Origin: Anadara kagoshimensis
Taxonomy: Eukaryota > Mollusca > Bivalvia > Arcoida > Arcidae
Length of the DNA: 64,000 nucleotides
Direction: 5' to 3'
Assembly (NCBI GenBank): GCA_021292105.1
Contig: CM037874.1
Coordinates: 28,465,083 to 28,529,082, forward strand
Each line of letters opens with the position of its first letter. Positions within the stretch are counted from its first letter, which is position 1. Of the stretch, positions 46,171-57,202 are shown in pieces. Made by a program: the position numbers and the translations under genes. The notes under the pieces were generated by a model. It did not search any database, was not told where the DNA came from, and was given only the letters and a program-made list of their open reading frames with translations.

Positions 46171-48488
46171 TAATTCATAATACTGCGCGACTCGCCTATA
46201 ATTTTGTTAATAGCATTCTTTTCCTCTGGTAGTTGGCCTGATTCTAGATATCGAAAAATTTGAGAGAAGTCGCTACATTCCTTCTGCAGAGTACCTATAT
46301 CCTGAGTGACAGCTTCTGGATTTACCACATCATCAATAGGACTGATGGCAATAGGCATAACTATCGTCTCCTGGTAGAAAAATGTTGTTTCAACGGTTTC
46401 ATACATCTCCTCTTCCTGTACAGGCGAGAGAGCGTGTACAAACGGGGTTGGGAAATCCTCACTACAACATTCCTCTGTTTGTTCAGGATAAATACGTCTT
46501 GACAATGCATCGGCGTTTGAGTTATGTTTACCCTGTTTATAAATGATATCGAAGTCATATCCCTGCAGTGTAACTGCCCATCTAGCTAATCTTCCTGTTG
46601 ATTGTTTTACCTTTTTCAAAAATGACAAGGCATTGTGGTCTGTGAAAACAACAAATCTGGAATTAGCTAAATATACGTGGTAAGCCTTGATGCCTTCTAA
46701 CACAGCTAGACATTCCTTATCAGTAACAGACCATTTCCTTTCAGATTTGGACAAAGATCGGCCTCCATATGCTATTACTCGTTCCTTGCCTGTCTCATCT
46801 TTTTGTCCAAGGATGTAACCAATGGCTGAACCTGAGGCATCTGTGCTTAATATGAACTGTTTGTCCATATCAGGATAAGCTAGTATAGGAGCGGAAGTAA
46901 GAGAAGATTTTAAATTGTCAAAAGCATTTTGCTGTGCTGTGGACCATAAAAATTTCATGTCTTTCTGTAAGAGAGAGTTTAAGGGTGCAGCAATTTTCGA
47001 GAAACTTTGAATGAATCGCCTGTAGTAATTACAAAGACCTAGGAAACTTCTGACATCATGTTGAGATTTCGGGACTGGAAATGAATTAACAGCGACAACC
47101 TTTGAAGTGTCTACTTCAACACCATCTTTGGACAGGACGTGACCCAAGTATGTCACCTTTTTAACAGCAAACTTGCACTTAGAAGGTTTAAGTGTAAGAT
47201 TTGCTTGCCTGAATCGAGAGAAGATTTGGTCAAGATGACGTATATGTTCATCAAACCCTTTACTGAAAACTAACACATCATCAACATATACCAAAGAAAA
47301 TTTGTAGTTCATGCCCTGAAGCACTTTGGAGACAAGAGACTGAAAGGTAGCTGGTGCACCCATAAGACCAAAGGGCATTCTATTGAACTGATAAATTCCA
47401 GAATGGGTAATGAAAGCAGATTTGTGAGCAGTTTCTGGGTCCATTTTGACCTGCCAATAACCAGAGAAAAGATCGAGAGCAGAAAAATATTTGGCTTTGG
47501 CTTCGCCAACAGCATCAAAAACATCTTCTAAACGAGGTAAAGGAAAGCTTTGAGGTTTAGAAACACTGTTGACACGTCTGAAATCGCATGCAAATCTCAT
47601 TTCTCCATTTTTTTTCTTTACCATGACTACGGGAGATAACCATTGAGAGTTGGATGGCTTGATGATATCATACTTAAGCATTTCCTCCACTTGCCTGTCT
47701 ATTTCTTTCTTGACGTCTGGCGACGTTCGGTAAAAGTTCTGCTTAATTGGGAGGGCATCACCTGTTTCTATTCTATGCATATGAATGTCAGTATGACCTA
47801 GTTCGCTTAAGTCTGTGGCAAAGACATCCCTGTTTTTGTTTAGGAAAGAATGAAGTTGTTGTTTTTGTGTGTCATTTAGATCAGATTCAGACAAGTCAAA
47901 GTTAATTTCATTTTGAGAGAGATCAGAGTTTTGTTTTGAGGGCTCATCCTCAAACGGTAGGATAGAAGTTTCATCCACTTGTGATACAGAAGCAATGATA
48001 GTATTATTAGGAATGAGGATTTCAGCATTTGTTGGATTAAGAACTTGCATAGCCGAATAGCCATCTGGTGCATGTATTAAAGTTTTAGCACCTGCAATGT
48101 GCAGCTCAGATAGAGTTGGTAAAGGTTCCAGCAAGAATACAGTTGAGGAAATTCCATCAAGATTAGAAAATCTTATAGGAATATACGTTTCAGAATTTGG
48201 CGGAATGGTAAAATTGTCCGTTGTTTTTGCATACGGAAGTTGAAAATCTACAATGTGCACATGTGAGAGATCGTCTTGAAGAGTAAGTGAGCCGAGTTTG
48301 ATGTCAATTGAAGCATTATACGCTTCAAGAAAGTCCATTCCTAATATCAAATGATGATGAAGTCTACTGAAGACATGAAATGTGTGTGTTGCCATAAAAC
48401 TACCAAAAGAGACATCCAAAGATATAGTTCCGAGTATATCGTGAACTTCACCACAAACACAACCACTCGATTGATCCGTGAAGGACAC
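46170..48488 (-). CDS. pol: Pol: protease C-end, reverse transcriptase, RNase H
   Basis: This is a 772-residue open stretch. Residues 48-54, ILGMDFL, close the protease. RT covers ~230-460, with FSALDLFSGYWQV (first catalytic Asp), RMPFGLMGAPATFQ and YVDDVLVFS near 401-409 (catalytic Asp pair). RNase H covers ~545-665, with STDASGSAIGYIL, a Glu in KECLAVLEGI and FTDHNALSF, ending NADALSRR. The ORF begins at a frame change rather than a true start and ends at a TAG at 46170-46172, exactly where the integrase continues in another frame. RT copies the RNA genome into DNA and RNase H removes the template. Confidence 0.93.
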   Translation of the reverse strand: MSFTDQSSGCVCGEVHDILGTISLDVSFGSFMATHTFHVFSRLHHHLILGMDFLEAYNASIDIKLGSLTLQDDLSHVHIVDFQLPYAKTTDNFTIPPNSETYIPIRFSNLDGISSTVFLLEPLPTLSELHIAGAKTLIHAPDGYSAMQVLNPTNAEILIPNNTIIASVSQVDETSILPFEDEPSKQNSDLSQNEINFDLSESDLNDTQKQQLHSFLNKNRDVFATDLSELGHTDIHMHRIETGDALPIKQNFYRTSPDVKKEIDRQVEEMLKYDIIKPSNSQWLSPVVMVKKKNGEMRFACDFRRVNSVSKPQSFPLPRLEDVFDAVGEAKAKYFSALDLFSGYWQVKMDPETAHKSAFITHSGIYQFNRMPFGLMGAPATFQSLVSKVLQGMNYKFSLVYVDDVLVFSKGFDEHIRHLDQIFSRFRQANLTLKPSKCKFAVKKVTYLGHVLSKDGVEVDTSKVVAVNSFPVPKSQHDVRSFLGLCNYYRRFIQSFSKIAAPLNSLLQKDMKFLWSTAQQNAFDNLKSSLTSAPILAYPDMDKQFILSTDASGSAIGYILGQKDETGKERVIAYGGRSLSKSERKWSVTDKECLAVLEGIKAYHVYLANSRFVVFTDHNALSFLKKVKQSTGRLARWAVTLQGYDFDIIYKQGKHNSNADALSRRIYPEQTEECCSEDFPTPFVHALSPVQEEEMYETVETTFFYQETIVMPIAISPIDDVVNPEAVTQDIGTLQKECSDFSQIFRYLESGQLPEEKNAINKIIGESRSIMN

Positions 48489-48685
48489 AGAACATCAGTT
48501 GAAACTTCCGCCCGGGAGAGGAAGTGGCTCGAGACGCAACTAATAGATGCACCTGTGTCGATCAGGGCGTCAATCGGCGCCTCATTTACAAAAACTGAAC
48601 TTTGTTTTTGCGCATAGGCGAAACAAGTGAGATATAATGTGGCTCTGGCTGGATGTCGCTTTTGCAATTTTTGGCAGAACACCAA
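48347..48685 (-). CDS. Aspartic protease, N-terminal part
   Basis: The catalytic motif ALIDTGASISCVS is typical of retroviral-type aspartic proteases (D-T/S-G). Only the part to about 48490 belongs to the protein. Beyond that the domain continues in the frame of the next ORF, where ILGMDFL is found, so the protease is split by a frame change. It would cleave the Gag-Pol polyprotein. Confidence 0.8.
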   Translation of the reverse strand: MVFCQKLQKRHPARATLYLTCFAYAQKQSSVFVNEAPIDALIDTGASISCVSSHFLSRAEVSTDVLCPSRINRVVVFVVKFTIYSELYLWMSLLVVLWQHTHFMSSVDFIII

Positions 48686-48756
48686 AAACTAAAGTTTCCA
48701 TTGGAACATGTTCTACTTGTTTGCCCATGCACACGATGTTGCATAGGCGCGATTTC

Positions 48757-49065
48757 CTATAGAGGGAGGTTTGGGTTTAAGTAGTATGTTTGGCCATGCA
48801 TTGTAATGGACTGGGGTGCATGAACCTGACGATTAGTAACTGGAACAGGACTATGTGTTGTTCCTGACTGTTTGTCTCTTTGTAATTGACGGCAAACGCT
48901 CTTAAAGTGGCCCAGTTTCTGGCAGTAATGACAAGTCCTCCCAGAAGCTGGACACACTTGCCTTGATAAACAAGACTTACCGCATCCCACGCATGGTCTG
49001 TTTGTTCTAGGCAGCCGTTGTTCTGAGCTCGTCTTGGGTTTGGTGTTTGTTGTTGAATGCTGCAC
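48757..49065 (-). CDS. Nucleocapsid zinc-knuckle segment of Gag
   Basis: This open frame overlaps the end of Gag. It contains CHYCQKLGHFKSVC, a canonical C-x2-C-x4-H-x4-C knuckle, preceded by a Cys cluster CVGCGKSCLSRQVC. Basic residues surround both. This is the RNA-binding nucleocapsid domain, which normally ends Gag. Here it is separated by a frame change from the capsid part and ends about 70 bp before the protease frame. Confidence 0.8.
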   Translation of the reverse strand: MQHSTTNTKPKTSSEQRLPRTNRPCVGCGKSCLSRQVCPASGRTCHYCQKLGHFKSVCRQLQRDKQSGTTHSPVPVTNRQVHAPQSITMHGQTYYLNPNLPL

Positions 49066-49825
49066 ACTTCTCCCCTAAAAGTATTAGAAAATTTTGTAAC
49101 ATTTTGTCAAACATTGTTTCTAAGACATCTTCAGTCATATTAATGTTAGCACTTTTATCGTCATGACCACTACATTGTTCACATTCTTCTGCTAGTTCAG
49201 CACTAGATTGTAGTTCTAAAAATGTTTTCGGTGTTTTTTGCATTACCATTGGTTGCAGCGATGTCCTTAAACCCCCTACTGCAGTTCTAACTAAAAATTC
49301 TTCAGAAATGTTCTGATGAAGAGCTTGCCTTTGAATTCTATTGATGTATTGCGCCACTGTTTCGTGTGGTGCTTGAATAATTTTCTTGATGAACGAAACA
49401 TTGTACGGTTGAGACCGTACAAACTTAGCCTTAAAAGCAGCTATTAATAGAGGATAATCATTTTGCGTTTCTTGTCCCAAGGAATCATACCATGGATGAA
49501 GCTGTTCATCCAGGTGAAAAGAAAAACCATTTGTGGCGTCATTTTGTTCAATATTATAATAGTTATTGTATTTCTCAAATTTGCTTAGCCACGAGATTGG
49601 ATCGACTGACCCATCACCCTTGAATTTATTTAAACTTATGTTGGGTTTATGCCTTGACTGTGCCATTGTTGGTTCCAGTTCTATTGCTGTTGCTATCTGT
49701 TGTAAATTTTGGTGTTCTTGGTTTGTTGTTGTGTTCTCTTGATCTGGTGTTGTGACTTCGCTACTGGTTGTTGCCTGGTTGCTATAATTTTCTGGTGTCG
49801 CTCCTTGCTGTCGGGTCAACACCAT
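49007..49825 (-). CDS. gag: Gag (capsid) of the retroelement
   Basis: This is a 272-residue ORF starting MVLTRQQGATPEN just downstream of the PBS. Residues ~70-200 carry the usual retrotransposon Gag pattern: DPISWLSKFEKY, a FHLDEQLHPWYDSL helix, and a QYINRIQRQALHQN stretch resembling the major homology area. The C-terminal part is helical and acidic. The frame ends before the zinc knuckle, which is open in an overlapping frame from 49065, implying one frame change in 49010-49065. In the particle it would form the capsid shell. Confidence 0.85.
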   Translation of the reverse strand: MVLTRQQGATPENYSNQATTSSEVTTPDQENTTTNQEHQNLQQIATAIELEPTMAQSRHKPNISLNKFKGDGSVDPISWLSKFEKYNNYYNIEQNDATNGFSFHLDEQLHPWYDSLGQETQNDYPLLIAAFKAKFVRSQPYNVSFIKKIIQAPHETVAQYINRIQRQALHQNISEEFLVRTAVGGLRTSLQPMVMQKTPKTFLELQSSAELAEECEQCSGHDDKSANINMTEDVLETMFDKMLQNFLILLGEKCAAFNNKHQTQDELRTTAA

Positions 49826-49834
49826 TACTCGAGA

Positions 49835-49852
49835 TCTTTTGATCCTCCACCA
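49835..49852 (-). other. Primer binding site candidate
   Basis: On the sense strand TGGTGGAGGATCAAAAGA starts two bases after the 5' LTR end. A TGG start at this offset is typical of tRNA-primed reverse transcription. I could not name the tRNA with confidence. Confidence 0.6.
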
Positions 49853-49854
49853 CT

Positions 49855-52262
49855 TATTATAACTAGCTTTTTGCTTGGTTTGGATGATAGGTAACTGGGG
49901 AATTAGCTACAAAACTAAAAATGCAGAGACTTGGTTAATGCTTTTTATTCAATGGTCAAGGCTGAAAGTGATCATAATGTTACAAGTCAATAACTAAAGT
50001 CCAATCATCTGACAAGGATCCGATGCCTACCCTTGGTGCACAAGCTATTTACTTTTCATGGACTTTTGTGCACCTTGACGGATGGAAAGGGGAAGACGTC
50101 TAAACATCGAGTAGGGACGCTATATTCCCGGAGGTATTCCATGAATAATAGCGCAGCTATAGATGACTAGACGACAACAGGTTGTTATCAGAATATCGCA
50201 CGTCAAAAGACTCATGTTGAACAACTGTTAATGTTCGGGGGTTCTGATGACGTGAGATATCTTGAAACAGACTTCAAAACATTTTGGGAGATACCAAATA
50301 AGTAAAACAGTGATATTCCGTAGGGCTTATTCTGTCCTTGTCATAAGTTGGATTACAATATTAAGCTTAAGCTTGAATAGCAAACAACATGATACGATGT
50401 TTGAGTGATTGTCATTGAAGGTTCGAAATAAAAACAAACAAAATGGCGTCGCCGGAAGTTCAAAATCAAAATAAACAAAATGGCGGCGACTGAAGTTAAA
50501 AAAAATCAAAACAAACAAAATGGCGTAGCCGGAAGTTCAAAATCAAATTTAACAAAATGGCGGCATGAAAGTTAAAAAATCAAAACAAACAAAATGGCGT
50601 TGCCGGAAGTTCAAAATCAAAATAACAAAATGGCGGCGACGGAAGTTAAAAAATCAAAACAAACAAAATGGCGTCGCCGGAAGTTCAAAATCAAAATAAA
50701 CAAAATGGCGGCGACGGAAGTTAAGAAAAATCAAAACAAACAAAATGGCGTCGCCGGAAGTTCAAAATCAAAATAAACAAAATGGCGGTGACGTAACTAT
50801 TTAAGTAAAAATAAATTTTAAAAGTAACTTCTAATTACTAACTTCGGTTATTTTAAAGTTTAAAGTTCGAAAGGAACCTTAAAGGTATATGTCAGCATAC
50901 CTACATTCAAAACAGATACATAGTAACACAAGTTGACAGCTTAGATAAAATTTGAAGGGATGGAACTATCATAACGGCGACGGTGGCCGTAATTGTTGTA
51001 ATGCGCAATTTGTAATGTGTCTACATCGCAAAACAAAATATAAATTCTTAAATTCAAAATGGCTGCCACTATTTCGTAGATAATGGCGGCTAACCAACGC
51101 GTCCAAAATGGCGACCGACCAGCGCGTCCAAAATGGCGGCAAGGACGCGTGATAAGGTCATTTACGACAATCGATGCCATCCGTAGTTAAATTACACTAC
51201 ATAATTTTCTTATCAAAAGAATGTTTGCACAGCAATAAGTTTGACTACATTTAAACAGTTTATATACATCTCACCTCATCAAGTCCTTTCAAAAACAAAA
51301 TACAAAATTATGCATATTTATATACAAATAACAGTTTTAAAAGTTTACTCAAATATCTTTGAATTACCTCTAAATTTATCACTTTTTTTAAAATGATACA
51401 AATTTTAACTAATTTACATCATCGCTCCAAAAATACAATTAGCAATTATCAAATAACTGATTCTAAAGTTTTAGTAGACTCAAAAATTCATAAAATAAAA
51501 ATGAGAAAAAAAAAAATACTTTACTTTGGAATTTAGTTTTTTTCTGAAGTCTTAAAAAAATATAAGTAATTAAAAACAGAAAATAATTAAATTCTGATCT
51601 TACCTAAAAATGCAGAGACTTGGTTAATGCTTTTTATTCAATGGTCAAGGCTGAAAGTGAATTTTCACCTTGACCACGCTTCCCTATACCCCAATCAAGA
51701 TTTCGCGTTCAGATGACCTTTGACATGTGAATATTTTTAGCTTAGCCAATTAGAAGCCACATGTCGAAGGTCAAGAAAGGTTAAATCGAACCCTACAACG
51801 CGTCGCGCGTACACGTGAGCATTAACTCAAGTCCCGAAAACAATGGTGTCAATTAGGACTTACATAAGCCTAGACACAAACAAAGGCGGAAATACCAAAG
51901 CCGGAAAACATGTGAAACAAATGTAAAAACTTATTTACTAAAGGAATTATTTGTACGAAATTATTTGCATTAAGAGGATAGAATTTCGCACTTATGCTAG
52001 ATTAGGACATAGTGTCCAAAATCTGTTTTAAGTAAGATTAATGTTTTCCTGAGTTAAACAAAGATCGAACTAAAATAAAATGAATAATTTTTAAAACTGA
52101 AAACTACAAAAAAAAAAAATACACATTTCAACAACATGTTTGAAAAATTGATTTTAAAAGGAATATAAGTTCTTCTCAAACAATAATGAAATAAAAACTT
52201 CATAAAAAATGAAAAAATACAAACTATGTCACAATTCTCAACATTAAAAATGACTGGTTATA
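49855..52262 (-). repeat. 5' LTR (right)
   Basis: It is the partner of the left LTR, starting TATTATAACTAGC at 49855 and ending ACTGGTTATA at 52262, followed by GTAA. In sense orientation it is the upstream LTR and would hold the element's promoter. No TATA box was assigned with confidence. Confidence 0.93.
50439..51142 (+). promoter_or_regulatory. Same YY1-like motif array in the right LTR
   Basis: This is the copy in the 5' LTR, with the same order and spacing of CAAAATGGCG(G/T)C and GGAAGTT units and one small indel. Because this LTR drives the element, these sites are the ones that would act on its transcription. Confidence 0.55.
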
Positions 52263-53207
52263 GTAACATAAATTTATATTTGAAAAAAAATCCAAAGCGC
52301 CATAACGTCTAGAAATATCTTCGAAAAGATAGCTGCATGGTAATTCCCGTAAAGTTTCATTATTATATGATAGACGGTTTTGAAGAACTGGTCCCGACAA
52401 AAAGTTTGATACACGGACGGACGAACTGACGGAATACATTACTATAACCGCTCACAAATTTCGAATTCTTGTTTATTTTTTGACGTTTCTGTTGCCTAGC
52501 ATATATTATACACGTGAGTATATTAGAACTAAGATCAATTACCTACAAGGAAGAGTTTGATTTATAGCACTTTGCTTTTTTAAATAAAACAAAAAGCTGT
52601 AAGCAGAACAACACGTTTCTGATTGTTGTTATTGGCATTAAATTCGCAATAATGCTTTCTGAATAAATAATTAATTCGGTATCTGGACTTAATCGAAAAC
52701 TTCTTTTAAAATATTACACCAAATTTAGTCACGGTATAGCAATAAAGGGAATTGAAGTGAAACTTGTTAAAACCACCACTATTATGTCAATCTAATTGCG
52801 ACACATCTAATTGTATTATTTCATTACAGATTAAATTGCATGCCTTGTCAGTTGTATTGTAATTCGTTGTGATTGTGGTTTAACTGTTTGTCTCATAAAA
52901 TATTCAGCTTTAGGGATGTTATTTAGCGAATCGGATCAAAGCTTTTTGACAATAATCGTCTCCATCATTATCAATAACTTTTAACGAATCACACATGAGA
53001 CTATTTTGATAGTGGGGTCGCCGATTTCTTACCCCTGCACAGATATTCAACCTGCTAAAAAATCTAACTATATATAGATACGTCGTGTATAATTAAAACG
53101 TCTGCTTCACGAGCTATATTTTTGTCTGTTAAAACTGTTCGGCATGTTTTACTGAATTGGTTAACTGTTCATTTGTGAAACGCCCATCTTGCAAACCTGC
53201 ATTGGCG

Positions 53208-53525
53208 TTTGCGTAGTGTATCTATGCACCAGGTCCTGCATACTGTAGACAAGCAATCCCCGTGTAACAAATCAAATACATTTTTACCACTTTTCCTCAA
53301 AACTTGCACACACTTTTTATGAAAAGTCTTTCCTGTGACTCCTTGACCAGTTTTAAGGAAATTGTGATCACTTTCCGCTAATCGCGCAGCTTAATTTTGT
53401 TCGTTATCCATTGTTTACTATTTGAGTAGTGTAGGTACACAAAGTCCTGCATACTGAGACAAGCAATCCCTGTGTAACAAATTAAATACACCCTTTTAAC
53501 AAAATTCCTTTCACACACTTTTATG
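53208..53525. repeat. Direct duplication, ~212-bp spacing
   Basis: GTCCTGCATACTG(TA)GACAAGCAATCCC, GTGTAACAAAT(C/T)AAATACA and CACACACTTTT occur in the same order at 53233-53320 and 53442-53525. Confidence 0.7.
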
Positions 53526-53930
53526 GTAAAAGTCATCTCTATGTCCTCTTACACGTCTAAATTATGTCCGCGAACCATTGTTTACAAATTTTTCCTGATA
53601 AATTAGGAGCATTTCAAGGCTTAACTTTTTACTCACGGAACCCTTTTACATTTCCGGGTTGTGTGAGCGGTCGCTCCTCCGCAAGTAAGGGAATAAAGGG
53701 AACAATACAAGGTGAACGTTTGCGTTTCTGTAGAAAACTGTCCGATATCGAATTTGATAGTAAAATTTAGATAATTATGCATAATTTTTGGAGGGAAGAC
53801 GTTGGGACCCTGAAGTTTATTCCAGACCTCTGTGGTTTAGCTTGCTTTACAGGATGTGTTACCTTTCCGGATCACCACATCCCTGAGCGCATTGCAAAAG
53901 TTTAAAAAAAAAAGTAACATCACCTATAGC

Positions 53931-53985
53931 TGGTGACATATCGATATAAGTGAAATATTCTAAACTTGAGTATAAAACCGCATTC
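53931..53985 (+). repeat. SINE tail fragment
   Basis: TATAGCTGGTGACATATCGA and GTGAAATATTCTAAACTTGA match the tail of the SINE-like units at 18388 and 59989. No tRNA-like head is present. Confidence 0.55.
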
Positions 53986-54004
53986 GAATCGATTTATTTA
54001 CAAA

Positions 54005-54190
54005 CATACAGTACAGACCTGTCGAAAGTTTAACACTGAGCGTACGAAAAAGAGTCTATCCTCGACTGCCGTGTGACTGAAATATGGGTCGTTAGTGGCC
54101 AAAAAACTACCAAGAGATAGATAGCAGTTGTCAAGATATAGTAAACGAACACGAAGGACCGAGATGAGATACCGTCATCAATAAAGGCCA
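54005..54190 (+). repeat. Family B dispersed repeat
   Basis: It starts ACAGTACAGACCTGTCGAAA and GTTTAACACTGAGCGTACGA, then TCGACTGCCG, CCAAGAGATAGATAGCAG and GGACCGAGATGA. It is collinear with copies at 35930 and 62740-62900. Confidence 0.65.
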
Positions 54191-55747
54191 AGTGGTACAA
54201 ATTGATGCTGACGTTACGCACGGCGTGTACAAATCTTTGCACTATGATGGTATTATTCTAAGTCCTAACTTAAAGAGACTGTAATGATTTTGATAAATAT
54301 CTTGCAGGGAATAAAATACATAATATCTATCGATTAAAAATATTAATGAAAATATACAAGAAAAGTATCATAAATTCAACAGATCTAGATACAAGTGATT
54401 CACTGAAGATTTGCCTTTTTATACCTTCAATTGATAAAGACGTTTTTTTTTACAAAATTTAATTGTTGATATCTTTTTTAATATTGTATCGATTTTCAAA
54501 ATTCTTTCAGATTTTAAAAATTGAAGATTTTCATATTTTTTATACACTATGACTTTTTAAATTTATTTGCAATGACGTCATGAAAATTTATACCGAAATA
54601 CGGAGTGTATCTGCAGATGATTGCGTACGGAGTTTCTGAGTGACATATTTTCAAGCTCGGTGGTCTTTGAACAGTAACTCATTTTGGCCAAGTAAAATCA
54701 AATTGATTTCTTCACTCTAGTCAAGATTTTGTCTCAATAGTTCAATATCTTTCTCTTGTTTCAAATGTAGCCATTGATAATGAATGACCCTTGTTCTTGC
54801 ATTTTCGAAGTATCATCATTGACTTTTATTTCGGATGATAAGGCCTTGTTCTTCTGCTATTCGAAGTAATAAATGTTTCTGAATCTTATTATTTTTATCA
54901 TAATTATTATTCCATAGTGACTGGGAATATAAAATATAATATATTTCCTATAACAGCGCGAAGCACAAACACAAGACTCCTAGTTTACGACACGATAACG
55001 TTAAATTTTGCAAGTTTGCCGATCTTTTAGCAAGATCGTCAAAAATCATGACGTTATTGTTAATTTTGGTCATATTTTCGCATCAAATTTCGTCTTTTAA
55101 AGTTTTATACCAAAAAATCAAGCTAGGTGACATATGTATTTCTTTACATTTTCAGAAAATTTAAATTCAGAACTACATTATGTTAGTTTTTCAAAAACTT
55201 GTAGGACAATCTGTTATTTTTCTACACTTTTCCCAATTTTTCAGAGCATGAAAAAATGCAATTTCCCATTAGTCCTATGTTAAAATCCCGACATTTTTGA
55301 GATTTTTGACGCTTTATAGCTAAAAAAGTAAAAATGTGACCCCTATATTTTTTTACATTTTCAGATGCGCCTCAAAAAGTTTTACATATATGGAAAAAAT
55401 CAGAAACTTGTAGGATAGTGCCCATTTGTACCACTTGGCCTTAATTATTGTTTATTTATTTTGTGTTTTATTTATGATATTTTGTTGTTATTCCGGCTGT
55501 TGTCAAGTACATTTCATTGATCACAAGGTTTCTATCTTTCTAGAGTGGTTCTATCGTTTATTATGCTATTATGCTATACATTATGGAATCTTCAGGGTTT
55601 TATTTTCCACATCAACGGATTTAATAGTTACCATGCTCAGTGGCATAAAAATAAGCAAATTTTTTTTAAATCATCAAATCTTTTTCATCTGTAGGATAAT
55701 TGACGAAAGCTTGTTAGTGCCATTTTTCAAAGTAAAAAATAAATAAA

Positions 55748-56088
55748 TAAATCGTACAAACGATTTTTAAAATCGTTCAAACGATTTTTTAAATCGTACA
55801 AACGATTTTTAAATTGAACAAACGATTTTTAAAATCGTACAAACGATTTTTTAAATCGTTCAAACGATTTTTTAAATCGTTCAAACGATTTTTTAAATCG
55901 TACAAACGATTTTTAAATTGTACAAACGATTTTTTTAAATCGTACAAACGATTTTTTTAAATCGTACAAACGATTTTTAAAATCGTACTAACGATTTTTT
56001 TAATCGTACAAACGATTGTTTAAATCGTTCAAACGATTTTTTAAGTCGTACTAACGATTTTTTAAAATCGTACTAACGATTTTTTTAT
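55748..56088. repeat. Self-complementary ~20-bp unit array, left arm
   Basis: About 16 units of AAATCGT(A/T)C(A/T)AACGATTT separated by runs of T or A. Each unit is a near-palindrome (AATCGT...ACGATT), so each can form its own hairpin as well as pair with the array at 58745-59115. Confidence 0.9.
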
Positions 56089-56495
56089 ACTCTGAACTAA
56101 ATCCACAAATTGGAAAAGAACATTTGCAGTCATTGTATATATGGCGTGCTATACGCGGTATTGGCTGTTACAGATTCAAAATTCAATGGAGTTTGTACAA
56201 CTTAATTTTATAATGTCGTTAATTATTGTACACGTAACAGTGGACCGTAATAGTGACTTTAATTTTGGCGTAATGGATTTAAGTTAAACTAAAGATCGAA
56301 CCAAACAGTGTGATGTAGTGTACAATAAAAGTGATTGATTACTTTTAGTGCCTGGTTGTTTTTATTTGTTTAATTGTGAAACTGGTTATTATGAATTTTT
56401 AATTTAAACATTATTTTTCATGATTATGGACTTTAACTTGCCTTAAATTAGTGCTTGAGGACTAAATATTTGATTGAACATGTTGGACGTTCATG

Positions 56496-56909
56496 AAAAC
56501 AAGAGGGCCATGAGGCCCAGTCGCTCACCTGAGAATAAATTGAGTTCTGCACATTTTCCAAATAGCGTAATGAATAGGGGGTTAACAGAGTTCTTTATTA
56601 GTTTATACGAATTTGACCTAGCTTTTGTTATGAACATCGTTCTGGACAAATTATATGACGATTGGACAAAAAATATGGACTCTAGTGTGTTAACAAGGTT
56701 TTTCTATGATTTGACATAGTAACCTACTTATTGATCTAGCATGACCCATAAACGAACTTGACCTTGCTTTTGTCATGAATATCATTCTGGACAAGTTTGA
56801 TGAAGATATAACTAAGACAGTGGCCTCTAGAGTGTTAACAATGATAAGTTGACGCACGACACACGACGCACGACGGACAGAGACTGATCACAAACCCTTA
56901 CTTGAGCAC
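56496..56909 (+). repeat. Interspersed repeat (GAGGGCCATGAGGCCC type)
   Basis: It begins AACAAGAGGGCCATGAGGCC and CAGTCGCTCACCTGAG. It ends with iterated ACGCACGACACACGACGCAC, GACGGACAGAGACTGATCAC and CTTGAGCAC. I recall this kind of repeat as frequent in bivalve sequences. The short ORF inside it follows the repeat and is not a gene. Confidence 0.55.
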
Positions 56910-57202
56910 AATAATAACAATTTGCTTATTGTATATATTAACTGTAATAGAAATTAATTTAGATTTTGCGTTTCTTTCCAATATTCGTCTACGGAAAGAA
57001 TGAAATTGAGTATGGTGTTTTACATCCAAGTCAAGATTCTTTATCTTTATATCAAGGCCATGAGTGAAATGGTAGAGGGAACCGGAATACTGAAAAAAAG
57101 CCTCATGATTACTGATTATTTACATGTGCAGCACTTGTACTTGTTATTCTTGAGTAACTGACGAAACATGCATAAAATACAGTACATGTGTACATGTATA
57201 TA

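Larger units (their letters stand above)
38911..52262 (-). mobile_element. Full-length env-bearing Ty3/Gypsy-type retroelement
   Basis: This is a 13.35-kb element on the minus strand, bounded by two ~2.4-kb LTRs that look ~99% identical by eye. A 4-bp GTAA lies just outside each end (38907-38910, 52263-52266), a plausible target duplication. Sense order is 5' LTR, PBS, gag, CCHC nucleocapsid, protease, RT, RNase H, integrase (zinc finger, core, GPY/F, chromodomain-like end), env, 44-bp tandem repeats, PPT, 3' LTR. The order RNase H then integrase defines Ty3/Gypsy rather than Copia. Env places it among retrovirus-like members such as errantiviruses. Frame switches occur at about 49010-49065, 48490, 46172, 45800 and 44015, so this copy does not read as intact ORFs. 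Base-calling indels are an alternative to true decay, given the LTR similarity. Confidence 0.95.
52267..55702. other. Gene-poor block between retroelement and composite element
   Basis: No gene was recognised. It contains a direct duplication (53208-53525), a SINE tail fragment (53931-53985), a family B copy (54005-54190) and AT-rich sequence. Two related blocks with ACTTGTAGGA(C/T)A occur at about 55197 and 55410. Confidence 0.55.

Noticed and set aside
52263-52270. Alternative LTR end three bases further (TATTATAAC inverted ends)
   Set aside because: Extending to GGTTATAGTA gives better terminal symmetry but loses the GTAA duplication. The extra bases next to the PPT fit end processing by integrase, so the shorter end was kept.
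56474-56719. ORF of 81 residues on the plus strand
   Set aside because: It follows the GAGGGCCATGAGGCCC-type repeat. No domain or splice context supports a gene.
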